Shown here in pieces: positions 8,792 through 17,733 of a DNA stretch of 64,000 bases. The stretch lies in contig NZ_JBHSGT010000056.1 of NCBI RefSeq assembly GCF_042654605.1, positions 30,715 to 94,714 on the forward strand, in the 5' to 3' direction. Within the stretch, counting starts at the first letter, position 1; each line of letters begins with the position of its first letter. The translations under genes were made by a program, and so were the position numbers. This DNA is from Enterococcus_I eurekensis. GTDB taxonomy: Bacteria; Bacillota; Bacilli; Lactobacillales; Enterococcaceae. The notes beneath the pieces were generated by a model. It searched no databases, was not told where the DNA came from, and was given only the letters and a program-made list of their open reading frames with translations.

Positions 8792-10102
8792 ATGAAACAC
8801 GTAAATGTAATTGGAGCAGGACTGGCAGGAAGCGAGGCTGCTTGGCAAATTGCTCAAGCAGGTGTTGCCGTTCATTTATATGAAATGCGTCCAAAGAAAA
8901 TGACGGATGCACACCATACTGAAAATTTTGCCGAATTAGTTTGTTCAAATTCCTTACGCGGAAATAGCTTAGCTAATGCGGTTGGTGTTTTAAAAGAAGA
9001 AATGCGCCGCTTAAATTCAGTTGTGGTTCATTCTGCCGATGAAACGGCTGTTCCTGCAGGAGGCGCTCTGGCTGTCGATCGTGATTCTTTTTCAGAGGTT
9101 ATTACGAAAAAAGTCAAAAGTCATCCATTAGTAACGGTTTTTGAAGAAGAAGTGACCGAAATCCCTGAAGGAGTGACTGTGATTGCCACAGGTCCATTGA
9201 CATCGGAGCCTTTGTCAAAAGCCATTCAAGTCTTTAATGGATCAGAAGGGTTCTATTTTTACGATGCTGCTGCACCGATTATCGATCAGTCAACGATTGA
9301 TATGGATAAAGTCTACCTAAAATCGCGTTATGATAAGGGTGAGGCCGCCTATTTAAATTGCCCGATGACGAAAGAAGAATTTGAAGCATTCCGTGATGCC
9401 TTATTAACTGCTGAGGTGGCGCCACTCAAAGAATTTGAGAAAGAAATCTTTTTTGAAGGTTGCATGCCAATCGAAGTGATGGCTAGTCGTGGACCGAAAA
9501 CGATGTTATTTGGACCGATGAAGCCAGTCGGTTTAGAAGATCCCAAAACGGGTAAACGTCCATATGCGGTGATTCAGCTTCGCCAAGATAATGCCGTAGC
9601 GTCACTTTATAATATTGTTGGTTTTCAAACACATTTAAAATGGGGCGAACAAAAACGTGTCTTTCGTATGATACCTGGCTTAGAAAATGCCGAAATCGTC
9701 CGTTATGGCGTGATGCACCGTAATAGCTTCATGAATTCACCAGAATTGTTGCAACAGACCTATCAATCGAAAAAACGTGAAGACTTGTTCTTTGCCGGTC
9801 AAATGACAGGTGTGGAAGGGTATGTTGAAAGCGCAGCAAGTGGTTTGTTAGCAGGGATTAACGCAGCCCGCTTAATCAAAGGCCAAGAGCCAATTATCTT
9901 ACCACAAGAAATGGCGATGGGTAGTCTTGCTTATTATATTACTCATGCATCAGGAAAACATTTCCAACCGATGAATACAAACTTTGGCTTATTCCCTGAG
10001 TTGCCCGAACGGATTAAAGATAAAAAAACACGCTATGAAGCCTTAGCAAATCGCGCCTTAGAAAATTTAGCAGCGATTCAATCAGAACTAATTCAAGAAT
10101 AA
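8792..10102 (+). CDS. trmFO: Methylenetetrahydrofolate-tRNA-(uracil-5-)-methyltransferase TrmFO
   Basis: 436 residues, the normal family size. It makes 5-methyluridine at position 54 of tRNA, with methylene-tetrahydrofolate as carbon donor and FAD as cofactor. An N-terminal dinucleotide-binding motif, VIGAGLAGSEAAWQIA, is at about residues 5-20, and the GidA-like blocks AELVCSNSLRGNSL and GQMTGVEGYVESAASGLLAGINAA are clear. The ATG has AAGGAGA upstream. Co-transcribed with topA, the order seen in many Firmicutes, and closed by a strong terminator. Confidence 0.97.
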   Translation: MKHVNVIGAGLAGSEAAWQIAQAGVAVHLYEMRPKKMTDAHHTENFAELVCSNSLRGNSLANAVGVLKEEMRRLNSVVVHSADETAVPAGGALAVDRDSFSEVITKKVKSHPLVTVFEEEVTEIPEGVTVIATGPLTSEPLSKAIQVFNGSEGFYFYDAAAPIIDQSTIDMDKVYLKSRYDKGEAAYLNCPMTKEEFEAFRDALLTAEVAPLKEFEKEIFFEGCMPIEVMASRGPKTMLFGPMKPVGLEDPKTGKRPYAVIQLRQDNAVASLYNIVGFQTHLKWGEQKRVFRMIPGLENAEIVRYGVMHRNSFMNSPELLQQTYQSKKREDLFFAGQMTGVEGYVESAASGLLAGINAARLIKGQEPIILPQEMAMGSLAYYITHASGKHFQPMNTNFGLFPELPERIKDKKTRYEALANRALENLAAIQSELIQE

Positions 10103-10113
10103 ATTTTAAAGAG

Positions 10114-10159
10114 CACCTTTAGTCGTAGATTTTCTTACGACTAAAGGTGTATCTTTTTT
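10114..10159 (+). terminator. Rho-independent terminator after trmFO
   Basis: A perfect 14-bp stem, CACCTTTAGTCGTA (10114-10127) with its complement at 10136-10149, then a T-rich tail. Confidence 0.93.
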
Positions 10160-10176
10160 GTTTGCTCGGATAGTTC

Positions 10177-10205
10177 TTGAATAGTTGAAATACTTGCGAT
10201 ATGAT
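10177..10205 (+). promoter_or_regulatory. Promoter candidate for the NfeD-flotillin pair
   Basis: TTGAAT (10177-10182), a 17-bp spacer and TATGAT (10200-10205). The boxes are good, but transcription would start close to the ribosome site at 10211, giving a very short leader. Confidence 0.55.
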
Positions 10206-10227
10206 TTTATAAAGGGGTGTGAGTAGC

Positions 10228-10644
10228 GTGATTCAAGACTTTTTGAACGAGTTAACTAATTATCTATCAGGGCAGTCGTTTTCCATTCAATTGATTAGTT
10301 GGTTAGTGATTATTTTGTTGCTGATTGTGGGTTTTTACTTGTTAATCAGTTTACTTTTTTTCCCGTTTATGTATCTCTACAATCGTTTAACGGACAAAAA
10401 TAAAAGTAATTCGCTCTCGAAAAAAGACGTACTACTAGGGAAGCTGACACTCAAAATTCATGGTGATTCGATAGGAGAGGTGATGGAAATTGGTAGCAAA
10501 GAAGCACGATCGACTTATCCAGCAAAATTCTTTCGAGAAAAAGATCGCTTATCAGGGTTGAAATTAGAAAAAGGTACAAACGTAATTATTATTGAATTTG
10601 ATGATCAAGGGATAGCGTTGGTTATTGAAAATAAAAATGGATAA
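10228..10644 (+). CDS. Short NfeD-like membrane protein, flotillin partner
   Basis: 138 residues. A long hydrophobic stretch at about residues 17-45 is probably one or two membrane segments. The C-terminal ~75 residues (from LLGKLTLKIHGDSIGEVMEIG) are beta-rich and compatible with the OB-fold of NfeD proteins. The gene directly precedes a flotillin gene, the arrangement of yuaF-floT in Bacillus, where the NfeD protein works with flotillin in membrane microdomains. GTG at 10228 is chosen because it is 10 bp from AAAGGGG; the earlier GTG at 10219 is too close. The assignment rests mainly on context and fold pattern, as similarity is weak. Confidence 0.6.
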   Translation: MIQDFLNELTNYLSGQSFSIQLISWLVIILLLIVGFYLLISLLFFPFMYLYNRLTDKNKSNSLSKKDVLLGKLTLKIHGDSIGEVMEIGSKEARSTYPAKFFREKDRLSGLKLEKGTNVIIIEFDDQGIALVIENKNG

Positions 10645-10657
10645 AGGGGCGATTTAA

Positions 10658-12076
10658 ATGTTTCAAATCTTTGGTTTGTTAGAAAATGTATTTTTTTGGG
10701 CAATTGTATTAATTATAGCTTTGTTAGCTTTTCTAATGGCTCGTTACCGAATTGGAAAGCCGGACGAAGCACTGATTGTTACAGGTTCGTTTTTAGGTAA
10801 AGAAGGCATAAAGATTTTAAAAAATAGTGGTACTTTTGTTATTCCAATTGTCCAAAAAGCACATAAACTAAGTTTGTTGACGCATAAACTTGAAATCGGT
10901 ACACCTGAAGTTTATACCGAACAAGGGGTTCCAATTTTAGCCAGTGCAACGGTTTTAGTAAAAGTTGGAAATAGCGAAGAATCGATTAAAACAGCAGCTG
11001 AACAGTACTTAGGTAAAACAACGATGGAACTTGAAGATGAAGCTAGAGAAGTCTTAGAAGGACATTTAAGAGCGATTTTAGGGACAATGACTGTTGAAGC
11101 CATCTATCGTAACCGTGATGATTTTGCTGAGCAAGTTCAACAAGTGGCTTCGACGGATTTAAGCAAAATGGGATTAGAGATAGTTTCATTTACAATTAAA
11201 GATGTAACCGATCCAAACGGCTATTTAGATGCACTCGGTCGTCCACAAATTGCTGAAGTGAAAAAGAATGCGGAAGTTGCTGAATCAAATGCCTTACGTG
11301 AAACAAGAATTCGTCAAGCGGCCAATGAACAGTTGGCACAACAAGAAGAGATTCAACGTAGAACCGAAATAGCTGAAGCCAATAAAGATATGGCTTTAAA
11401 ACAAGCGCAATATAAACAAGAGCAAGAAGTTGCCGATGCGATTGCAGAACAAATCGCTACAGGAGAACAAATGAAAGTTCAATTAATTGAACAAGAAAAG
11501 AATATTGAAATTCAAGCAAAACAAGCGGAACTTGCTGAAAAAGAATTGACAGCTACTTTAAGAAAACGGGCGGAAGCGGATAAGTATGTGGTAGAACAAA
11601 ATGCTTTGGCTGAAAAAGCTAGAGAAATTGCTAAAGCAGAAGCTGAAGCAGCTAAAGTTCGCTTGGCGGCTGAAGCCGAAGCAGAACGGATTGCGAAGTT
11701 AGGTCAAGCCGATGCGCAACGGATTGCCAAAGTCGGACAAGCTGAAGCTGAGAGTCAAGAAAAAATGGCGGTTGCTCTACAAAAATTAAACGAAGCCGGT
11801 ATTTTAATCGAGTTTATTAAAGTTTTACCAGCCATTGCTAAAGAGGTTAACGCACCAATTAGCAATATTGATAAGATTGTAAGTTTTGGTAGTTCAGGTG
11901 ATGTCCATGAAATGGGTGAAGCGGGTTTAGCTCGGACTTTTGAAACGATTAAGGAGACAACCGGTCTTGATTTGGTTCAATTAATTAATGAGTCAATGGC
12001 TGTAAAACAGGGGAATAAAGAACTCGTTGCTGCTGTTGAACAGAGGGGGCAATCGTCTGAAAGATTTGCCGAATAA
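10658..12076 (+). CDS. floT: Flotillin-like protein FloT
   Basis: 472 residues. A membrane scaffold protein of functional membrane microdomains. An N-terminal hairpin-like hydrophobic segment (about 8-28) is followed by the SPFH/band-7 domain (to about 200) and a long Ala/Glu-rich coiled coil (about 200-370, many repeats such as AEAEAAKVRLAAEAEAE). The C-terminal segment includes GILIEFIKVLPAIAKEV and a flexible tail. The ATG has AAAGGGGCG upstream. It is in an operon with the NfeD-like gene, 13 bp apart. Confidence 0.93.
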   Translation: MFQIFGLLENVFFWAIVLIIALLAFLMARYRIGKPDEALIVTGSFLGKEGIKILKNSGTFVIPIVQKAHKLSLLTHKLEIGTPEVYTEQGVPILASATVLVKVGNSEESIKTAAEQYLGKTTMELEDEAREVLEGHLRAILGTMTVEAIYRNRDDFAEQVQQVASTDLSKMGLEIVSFTIKDVTDPNGYLDALGRPQIAEVKKNAEVAESNALRETRIRQAANEQLAQQEEIQRRTEIAEANKDMALKQAQYKQEQEVADAIAEQIATGEQMKVQLIEQEKNIEIQAKQAELAEKELTATLRKRAEADKYVVEQNALAEKAREIAKAEAEAAKVRLAAEAEAERIAKLGQADAQRIAKVGQAEAESQEKMAVALQKLNEAGILIEFIKVLPAIAKEVNAPISNIDKIVSFGSSGDVHEMGEAGLARTFETIKETTGLDLVQLINESMAVKQGNKELVAAVEQRGQSSERFAE

Positions 12077-12094
12077 ATGCACGAAAAGTTCGTA

Positions 12095-12146
12095 AAATAG
12101 TTGTCGAAATTACTTTAAACTAGTAAAATCGACAACTATTTTTTAT
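12095..12146 (+). terminator. Rho-independent terminator after floT
   Basis: A 13-bp perfect stem, AAATAGTTGTCGA (12095-12107) with its complement at 12129-12141, and a T-run to 12144. Confidence 0.88.
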
Positions 12147-12161
12147 TGAAAGCATTTAAAA

Positions 12162-12176
12162 AATTTCATGAAAAAT
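12162..12176 (+). promoter_or_regulatory. CodY-box-like sequence upstream of the codY operon
   Basis: AATTTCATGAAAAAT matches the CodY consensus AATTTTCWGAAAATT at 12 of 15 positions. It lies about 120 bp before the xerC promoter candidate. CodY autoregulation is known in lactococci. AT-rich DNA gives such matches by chance, so confidence is low. Confidence 0.3.
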
Positions 12177-12282
12177 GTGTTATATCAAGCATTTGGAACA
12201 ATTATGAGGAGAAGATGAATTAAATGTGTCCAAAGTTGAAAAAATTGCTTAAATTCTGACAATTCATTTGAAATTTTTTATT

Positions 12283-12291
12283 TGCTATGCT
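12283..12291 (+). promoter_or_regulatory. Extended -10 promoter candidate for xerC-hslVU-codY
   Basis: TGCTATGCT gives a TGn-extended -10 (TATGCT at 12286-12291), 33 bp upstream of xerC. No well-spaced -35 is evident; TTGAAA at 12268 is too near. Confidence 0.45.
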
Positions 12292-12323
12292 AATCTGTAG
12301 AATGATTAGGATGGAGGACGCAA

Positions 12324-13226
12324 ATGATAACACGAGATTGGGTACAAGAATTTATGCGTTATTTGATTGTAGAACGGGGCTATTCTGATAAAACACGCAT
12401 TGCTTATGAAAAGGACATTCATGACTATCAATTATTTCTAGCAGAAACGGGTAATGAGTCTTACTTATCGGTTGACTATCGTGATGTTCGAATCTATTTA
12501 GGTTTCTTAACGAATGAAAAAAAATATAGTCGCAATACGATTAATCGTAAAATGGCGAGTTTGCGTTCTTTTTATCAGTATTTATTACGGCAAGAAGTTC
12601 TCTCTGAAAATCCCTTCAGTTATGTGCATCTAAAGAAACAAAATCAGCGTTTGCCCCATTTTTTTTATGAAAAAGAAATGGAGATGTTGATACAAAGTGT
12701 ACAAGGCAATGAACCGCTCGAGCAAAGGAATCGAGCCTTACTTGAAATTCTTTACGGTTCTGGATTACGTGTAAGCGAATGTAGCGAGTTAACTTTATCG
12801 ATGGTGGACTTTAATCTTTCGGTACTGCGCATCATTGGTAAAGGCAACAAAGAACGTTATGTCCCTTTTAACGAAGCCACCAAGAAGGCGTTGTTGACGT
12901 ATATGGAAGCTGGTCGAAGAGAATTGATGACACAACATCAAGCGAAGCATGATTATGTTTTTGTCAATCATCTAGGCGAACAACTGACAGCAAAAGGGAT
13001 TTCCTATGTTTTAAATCAAGTAATTAAAAAAGGGAGTTTGGATTTACAAATTAACCCTCATAAATTACGGCATACATTTGCCACACATTTGTTAAATAAT
13101 GGTGCCGACATGCGAACCGTTCAAGAATTATTAGGGCATGAGAATTTATCGACGACCCAGATTTATACGCATGTGACAAAAGAAAGTTTACAAAAAAATT
13201 ATCGACAATTTCATCCAAGAGCTTAA
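12324..13226 (+). CDS. xerC: Tyrosine recombinase XerC
   Basis: 300 residues. It resolves chromosome dimers at dif together with XerD or XerS-type partners. An N-terminal SAM-like core-binding domain (to about 105) is followed by the catalytic domain with the conserved set: Arg in GSGLRVSECSEL, HKLRHTFATHLL (His and Arg), LLGHENLS (His) and the nucleophilic Tyr in QIYTHV. The ATG follows GGATGGAGG. The following hslV-hslU-codY order is the classic Firmicutes codV-W-X-Y arrangement, which supports XerC (CodV) over a mobile integrase. Confidence 0.95.
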   Translation: MITRDWVQEFMRYLIVERGYSDKTRIAYEKDIHDYQLFLAETGNESYLSVDYRDVRIYLGFLTNEKKYSRNTINRKMASLRSFYQYLLRQEVLSENPFSYVHLKKQNQRLPHFFYEKEMEMLIQSVQGNEPLEQRNRALLEILYGSGLRVSECSELTLSMVDFNLSVLRIIGKGNKERYVPFNEATKKALLTYMEAGRRELMTQHQAKHDYVFVNHLGEQLTAKGISYVLNQVIKKGSLDLQINPHKLRHTFATHLLNNGADMRTVQELLGHENLSTTQIYTHVTKESLQKNYRQFHPRA

Positions 13227-13260
13227 TTTGGAGAAGATGAAATATAAAGGAGCAAAAGTT

Positions 13261-13806
13261 ATGAAACCAGAATTTCATTCAACAACTATTTGTGCTATTG
13301 AAAAAGATGGCCAATTTGCAATGGCCGGTGATGGTCAAGTGACAATGGGAGAACAAATTGTGATGAAAGGCACGGCTAAAAAAGTTCGTCGTATTTATAA
13401 CGATCAAGTCGTTGTCGGTTTTGCCGGCAGTGTAGCAGATGCTTTCACTTTAGAAGGTAAATTTGAAGAAAAATTAAATGAATACAACGGTAACTTGCAA
13501 AGAGCAGCGGTCGAGTTGGCGCAAGAATGGCGGACAAAACAATCCATGCAAAAATTAGAAGCGATGTTAATTGTGATGAATGACAAAGAAATGTTGCTTG
13601 TTTCAGGAACAGGTGAAGTGATTGCACCAGATGATGGCATTTTAGCGATTGGTTCAGGTGGTAATTATGCATTAGCAGCCGCTCGTTCGATGAAGCAATA
13701 TGGAGCAGATGGGTTAACGGCTAGTCAAATTGCTAAAAATGCTTTAAATGTCGCAGCGGACATCTGTGTCTTTACAAACCATAATATTATTGTGGAGGAA
13801 TTTTAA
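13261..13806 (+). CDS. hslV: ATP-dependent protease subunit HslV (ClpQ)
   Basis: 181 residues from the chosen start. The proteasome-like peptidase of the HslUV complex. The N-terminus is MKPEFHSTTICAIE; alignment to the E. coli enzyme places the catalytic threonine at Thr8, so removal of about seven residues would be needed. AMAGDGQVTMGEQIVMKGTAKKVRR and the VGFAGSVADAFTL block are typical. The longer frame from 13228 is rejected because AAAGGAG at 13246-13252 fits the ATG at 13261. hslU starts 3 bp later. Confidence 0.94.
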   Translation: MKPEFHSTTICAIEKDGQFAMAGDGQVTMGEQIVMKGTAKKVRRIYNDQVVVGFAGSVADAFTLEGKFEEKLNEYNGNLQRAAVELAQEWRTKQSMQKLEAMLIVMNDKEMLLVSGTGEVIAPDDGILAIGSGGNYALAAARSMKQYGADGLTASQIAKNALNVAADICVFTNHNIIVEEF

Positions 13807-13808
13807 TT

Positions 13809-15206
13809 ATGATGAATCAAAATATTTCACCAAAGGAAATTGTTGCGGAATTAGACCGCTATATTATTGGTCAAGAAGCTGCAAAAAAATCAGTTGCCGT
13901 TGCCCTACGCAATCGCTACCGTCGTCTACAGCTTGACGAAGAGATGCAACAAGAAGTAACACCTAAAAATATTTTAATGATTGGGCCAACAGGGGTTGGG
14001 AAAACAGAAATCGCGCGTCGTTTAGCCAAAATTGTTCAAGCGCCATTTGTTAAAGTGGAAGCAACAAAATTTACTGAAGTAGGTTATGTCGGCCGTGATG
14101 TTGAATCAATGGTTCGTGATCTAGTGGAGCATGCGATTCAAATTGTGCAAAAAGAGCAATTTTCACGTGTACGTGTTCGGGCAGAAAAAAAAGCGAACCG
14201 TCGCCTAGCCAAAGTCCTTGTACCAGGTATTCGTAAGGAGCAAAAAAAATCAGTTAACCCTTACGAACAAATGATGACGATGTTCAATCAAGTGCAACAG
14301 CCGGAAGAAGCTAAAGAAGAGTTAACGGATGAAATTCGTAGTAATCGACAATCAATTTATGAACAACTTGAAAAAGGCATGCTCGATACGCGGGAAGTTA
14401 CGATTGAAATCGATGAACCAAAAATTAATGCACCATCAATGAATAACGGTTTAGAACAAATGGGAATTGATATTAATGAAACACTAGGTGCTTTAAAACC
14501 GCGTAAAAAAATTGAGCGCACAGTAACTGTGAAGGAAGCTCGTGAATTATTAATTCAAGAGGAATCTTCAAAAATGGTCAATGATTCCGATATCAATAGC
14601 GAAGCACTCCGTCTCGCGGAATCAAGTGGAATCATTTTTATTGATGAAATCGATAAAATTACTTCAAAATCGCAACAATCAGGTGAAGTCTCACGTGAAG
14701 GAGTACAACGTGATATCTTGCCAATTGTTGAAGGTTCGCAAGTAAATACTAAATATGGTGCCATTCATACGGATCATATTTTATTTATCGCTTCAGGAGC
14801 CTTTCATTTATCCAAACCAAGTGACTTAATTCCTGAATTACAAGGTCGTTTTCCGATTCGTGTGGAATTGGATGATTTAACGGCTGCTGACTTTGTAAAG
14901 ATTTTAAAAGAACCAAACAACGCACTCGTAAAACAATATATTGCTTTACTTGGAACCGAAGGAATTAAAATTACCTTTACTTTGGAAGCTATCGAGCGTA
15001 TTGCGGAAATGGCGTTTCAAGTCAACCGTGATACTGATAATATTGGTGCTCGTCGCCTACATACCATTTTGGAAAAACTTTTAGAAGACTTGTTGTTTGA
15101 AGCGTCAGAAATTCAACTGGCTGAGATTACAATTACGGAAGCCTATGTTGATGAAAAGTTAGCTGCAATTGCTAAAAATGAAGATTTAAGTCGCTACATA
15201 CTTTAA
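13809..15206 (+). CDS. hslU: ATP-dependent protease ATPase subunit HslU (ClpY)
   Basis: 465 residues. The AAA+ unfoldase that feeds HslV. N-terminal ELDRYIIGQEAAKKSVAVALRNRYRR, Walker A GPTGVGKTE, an inserted I-domain (about 110-240, with a charged linker), Walker B IIFIDEIDKI and sensor/arginine-finger regions GRFPIRVEL and DNIGARRLHT are all present. The C-terminus ends SRYIL, as expected for the tail that docks into HslV. Two tandem ATG codons follow GGAGG; either may be used. Co-transcribed with hslV and codY. Confidence 0.97.
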   Translation: MMNQNISPKEIVAELDRYIIGQEAAKKSVAVALRNRYRRLQLDEEMQQEVTPKNILMIGPTGVGKTEIARRLAKIVQAPFVKVEATKFTEVGYVGRDVESMVRDLVEHAIQIVQKEQFSRVRVRAEKKANRRLAKVLVPGIRKEQKKSVNPYEQMMTMFNQVQQPEEAKEELTDEIRSNRQSIYEQLEKGMLDTREVTIEIDEPKINAPSMNNGLEQMGIDINETLGALKPRKKIERTVTVKEARELLIQEESSKMVNDSDINSEALRLAESSGIIFIDEIDKITSKSQQSGEVSREGVQRDILPIVEGSQVNTKYGAIHTDHILFIASGAFHLSKPSDLIPELQGRFPIRVELDDLTAADFVKILKEPNNALVKQYIALLGTEGIKITFTLEAIERIAEMAFQVNRDTDNIGARRLHTILEKLLEDLLFEASEIQLAEITITEAYVDEKLAAIAKNEDLSRYIL

Positions 15207-15223
15207 TCAATGGGGGAGTAAAA

Positions 15224-16009
15224 ATGAGTACACTTTTAGAAAAGACTAGACAAATTAATGAGTTGCTACAACAAAAGAATACTTTTGATTTAGCAACGGA
15301 TTTGCCTTATGATAAAATGGCGATTATTTTAGGGGATATTTTGAACAGTAACGCTTATATTATTAGTAAAGATGGTACTTTGTTAGGATTTAACGAAAAA
15401 CATGATGTCAATAATGATCGTGTGAAAAATATGTTTATCGAAAAACAATTTCCTGAAGTCTATACGGATATGGCTGACCGTTTGTTGAGTACCGAAGCCA
15501 ATATTCCAATCACCAACGATTTAACCGCTTTTCCAGTCGAGACGCGCGAAATTTATCCAAATGGGGTTACGACAGTCGTGCCAATTTATGGAGCAGGCTC
15601 TCGTTTAGGAACAATTATTTTGTCGAGGATTGATCAATCATTTGATAATGACGCATTAGTGTTAGCTGAGTATAGTGCGACTGTAGTTGGGATGCAAATT
15701 TTATACCAACAATCAAGAAACATTGAAGACGCGGTGCGTAGTACAACAGCTGTTCAAATGGCAATTAGTACATTGTCCTACAGTGAACTTATAGCTGTTC
15801 AAGCGATTTTTAAAGCGCTAGATGGTGATGAGGGACGTTTAACGGCTTCTAATATTGCTGATGAAATTGGAATCACCCGTTCTGTGATTGTTAATGCCTT
15901 GCGCAAACTAGAGTCTGCAGGTATCATTGAGTCACGTTCTTTAGGAATGAAAGGGACATACTTAAAAGTGCTAAATCATCGCTTTAAAGAAGAGTTAAAT
16001 AAAGCTTAA
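15224..16009 (+). CDS. codY: GTP- and branched-chain-amino-acid-sensing repressor CodY
   Basis: 261 residues, the standard length. The N-terminal GAF-like domain (to about 155) senses isoleucine/valine, and the C-terminal winged helix-turn-helix is visible as LTASNIADEIGITRSVIVNALRKLESAGII. It represses nutrient-acquisition and biosynthetic genes during rich growth. GGGGGAG lies before the ATG. The gene ends the xerC-hslV-hslU-codY block and is followed within 22 bp by an aldose epimerase-like gene that may share the transcript. Confidence 0.97.
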   Translation: MSTLLEKTRQINELLQQKNTFDLATDLPYDKMAIILGDILNSNAYIISKDGTLLGFNEKHDVNNDRVKNMFIEKQFPEVYTDMADRLLSTEANIPITNDLTAFPVETREIYPNGVTTVVPIYGAGSRLGTIILSRIDQSFDNDALVLAEYSATVVGMQILYQQSRNIEDAVRSTTAVQMAISTLSYSELIAVQAIFKALDGDEGRLTASNIADEIGITRSVIVNALRKLESAGIIESRSLGMKGTYLKVLNHRFKEELNKA

Positions 16010-16031
16010 GAACATGTGAGGGGGTTTGAGA

Positions 16032-16907
16032 ATGAAAGTAGTAATTGAAACAGACTATTTACAAGCAACAATTGATTCATATGGTGCAGAATTGCAGTCC
16101 TTATACAGCAAAGAACATAAAATTGAGTATCTATGGCATGGTGATCCAGAATTTTGGGGACGTCATGCACCCGTCTTATTTCCAGTCGTTGGCTCTTTAA
16201 AAGATCAGCAATATACACATCAAGGGAAAACGTATAAAATGGGACAACATGGTTTTGCTCGTGATATGGAATTTGCGCTCGTTGAGAAAAAACCAGATGA
16301 AGTGACATTTGTTTTAAAAAGTGACGAAGAAACCAAGGCGATTTACCCCTTTGATTTTCAGTTATTTATTTCTTATCAACTTGGCGGTGACGGGATTACA
16401 ACCGCCTATCGTGTTGTGAATGAATCCGATGAGGAAATGTATTTTTCAATTGGCGGACATCCCGCTTTCAACGTACCTTTAGAAGAGGGTTTGACTTTTG
16501 AAGATTATTATTTAAAAACATCGCCGATGAAGTCTCGGATTCAAATACCGTTAGTTGGACCATACATTGATTTAGATAATCGCACATTGGGACAAACGAA
16601 TGCCTCCATCGCTTTTACGCGTGATTTATTTAACAATGATGCGTTAATCTATGAAACGATTGGTTTGAATTCATTTTCAATTTTTAGCGACAAGTCGCCA
16701 CACAGTATTACATTATCTTATAATAACTTGCCATTCGTAGGCATTTGGTCGCCTTATGGCAAAGAAGCTCCTTTTATTTGTATTGAACCTTGGTCAGGAA
16801 TTGCGGATACAGTCGATGCTAGTGGGGAACTGAGTCAGAAATTTGGCATTCAAAAACTAGCAACGAATGAAGAGTTTTTGTCAAAATACGCAATCACAGT
16901 CAAATAA
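16032..16907 (+). CDS. Aldose 1-epimerase family protein (LacX-like)
   Basis: 291 residues. A galactose mutarotase-fold protein of the YeaD/LacX type. Recognisable pieces are YGAELQSLYSK, EYLWHGDPEFWGRHAPVLFPVVG, the GQHGFARDMEF box (a substrate-binding His) and SIGGHPAFNVPL. These proteins interconvert anomers of sugars or hexose phosphates, but the substrate here is unknown. A TTG at 16026 opens the frame, but GAGGGGG at 16018-16024 fits the ATG at 16032 (7 bp). It follows codY closely and ends at a terminator shared with plsY. Confidence 0.88.
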   Translation: MKVVIETDYLQATIDSYGAELQSLYSKEHKIEYLWHGDPEFWGRHAPVLFPVVGSLKDQQYTHQGKTYKMGQHGFARDMEFALVEKKPDEVTFVLKSDEETKAIYPFDFQLFISYQLGGDGITTAYRVVNESDEEMYFSIGGHPAFNVPLEEGLTFEDYYLKTSPMKSRIQIPLVGPYIDLDNRTLGQTNASIAFTRDLFNNDALIYETIGLNSFSIFSDKSPHSITLSYNNLPFVGIWSPYGKEAPFICIEPWSGIADTVDASGELSQKFGIQKLATNEEFLSKYAITVK

Positions 16908-16910
16908 ACA

Positions 16911-16967
16911 AAACGTTGAGTAAACGGATGTTTAGTATCCATTACTCAACGTTTCTTTATTTTTTTA
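16911..16967. terminator. Shared terminator between the LacX-like gene and plsY
   Basis: A 13-bp perfect stem, AAACGTTGAGTAA (16911-16923) with its complement at 16942-16954. The plus-strand side has a long T-rich tail; the minus-strand side has a shorter TTTTGTTT tail, so it probably serves the two converging genes. Confidence 0.82.
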
Positions 16968-17589
16968 TTTGATTTAAACCAAAGGGTACTCTACTCTCTG
17001 TGCCGTTTTTTATCCGTGAAATATTATCTTTGTGGCGATAAATGATAAAGGTTGAAACGCAGATGGCAATCACCGTTAGCAACCAATCTTGTTTCGGTAA
17101 AATAAAAGGTGCAATTTGAGGTGCCAAGACAGTTGCTAAGGTAATAATTACTGCGGCAACCATGCTTGAAAGACTGACCATACTTGTTACAAATAAAAGG
17201 ATAATAAACAATAAGACAGAGAAGAAAAAGAAAACTGGATTATAAGCTAAGAGCATCCCAGCACTTGTTGCGACCGCTTTCCCACCTTTAAAACGGGCGA
17301 AAATAGGGAAGGTGTGGCCTAAAATAGCTGCGCAACCAAACCATAGAGGGTTAATATTATCTAAATGAAAAATAAATGGTAGTGAAGTTGCAAGCGTCCC
17401 TTTTAAAATATCCATAAATAAAACAATGGTGCCGGCCTGTTTGCCTAAAACACGAAAAGTATTGGTGGTACCCGTATTGCCGCTGCCAAATTGGCGAATA
17501 TCTTTTTTGAAGAATAGTTGACCAATCCAGACCCCAGAAGGAATGGATCCTAGAAGATATGCGATAAAAAGAAATAAAATAATTTTCAT
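16957..17589 (-). CDS. plsY: Acyl-phosphate:glycerol-3-phosphate acyltransferase PlsY
   Basis: 210 residues with five or more hydrophobic segments. A membrane enzyme that makes lysophosphatidic acid from acyl-phosphate and glycerol-3-phosphate, the first step of phospholipid synthesis in Gram-positives. Conserved loops are seen: LLGSIPSGVWIG, the GSGNTGTTNTFRVLGK box and the FKGGKAVATSAGM box. The minus-strand ATG at 17589 has an AAGTGAG site. It diverges from parE, a plsY-parE neighbourhood common in Firmicutes. Confidence 0.96.
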   Translation of the reverse strand: MKIILFLFIAYLLGSIPSGVWIGQLFFKKDIRQFGSGNTGTTNTFRVLGKQAGTIVLFMDILKGTLATSLPFIFHLDNINPLWFGCAAILGHTFPIFARFKGGKAVATSAGMLLAYNPVFFFFSVLLFIILLFVTSMVSLSSMVAAVIITLATVLAPQIAPFILPKQDWLLTVIAICVSTFIIYRHKDNISRIKNGTESRVPFGLNQIKK

Positions 17590-17703
17590 AATAACTCACT
17601 TTCTAAAAAAATCTAGTCTAATCTTAGCACGAAAAAACACTTTCAACAATCCATTTCTTCAGAAGTTAGAAAAAGGAATCGGAAAAATTATACTGAAATC
17701 TTT

Positions 17704-17733
17704 TTGCGAATTATAGGTATTATGATGTATAAT
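17704..17733 (+). promoter_or_regulatory. Promoter for parE-parC
   Basis: TTGCGA (17704-17709), an 18-bp spacer and a perfect TATAAT (17728-17733). It lies inside the extended open frame upstream of parE, which argues that the real parE start is downstream at 17770. Confidence 0.7.
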
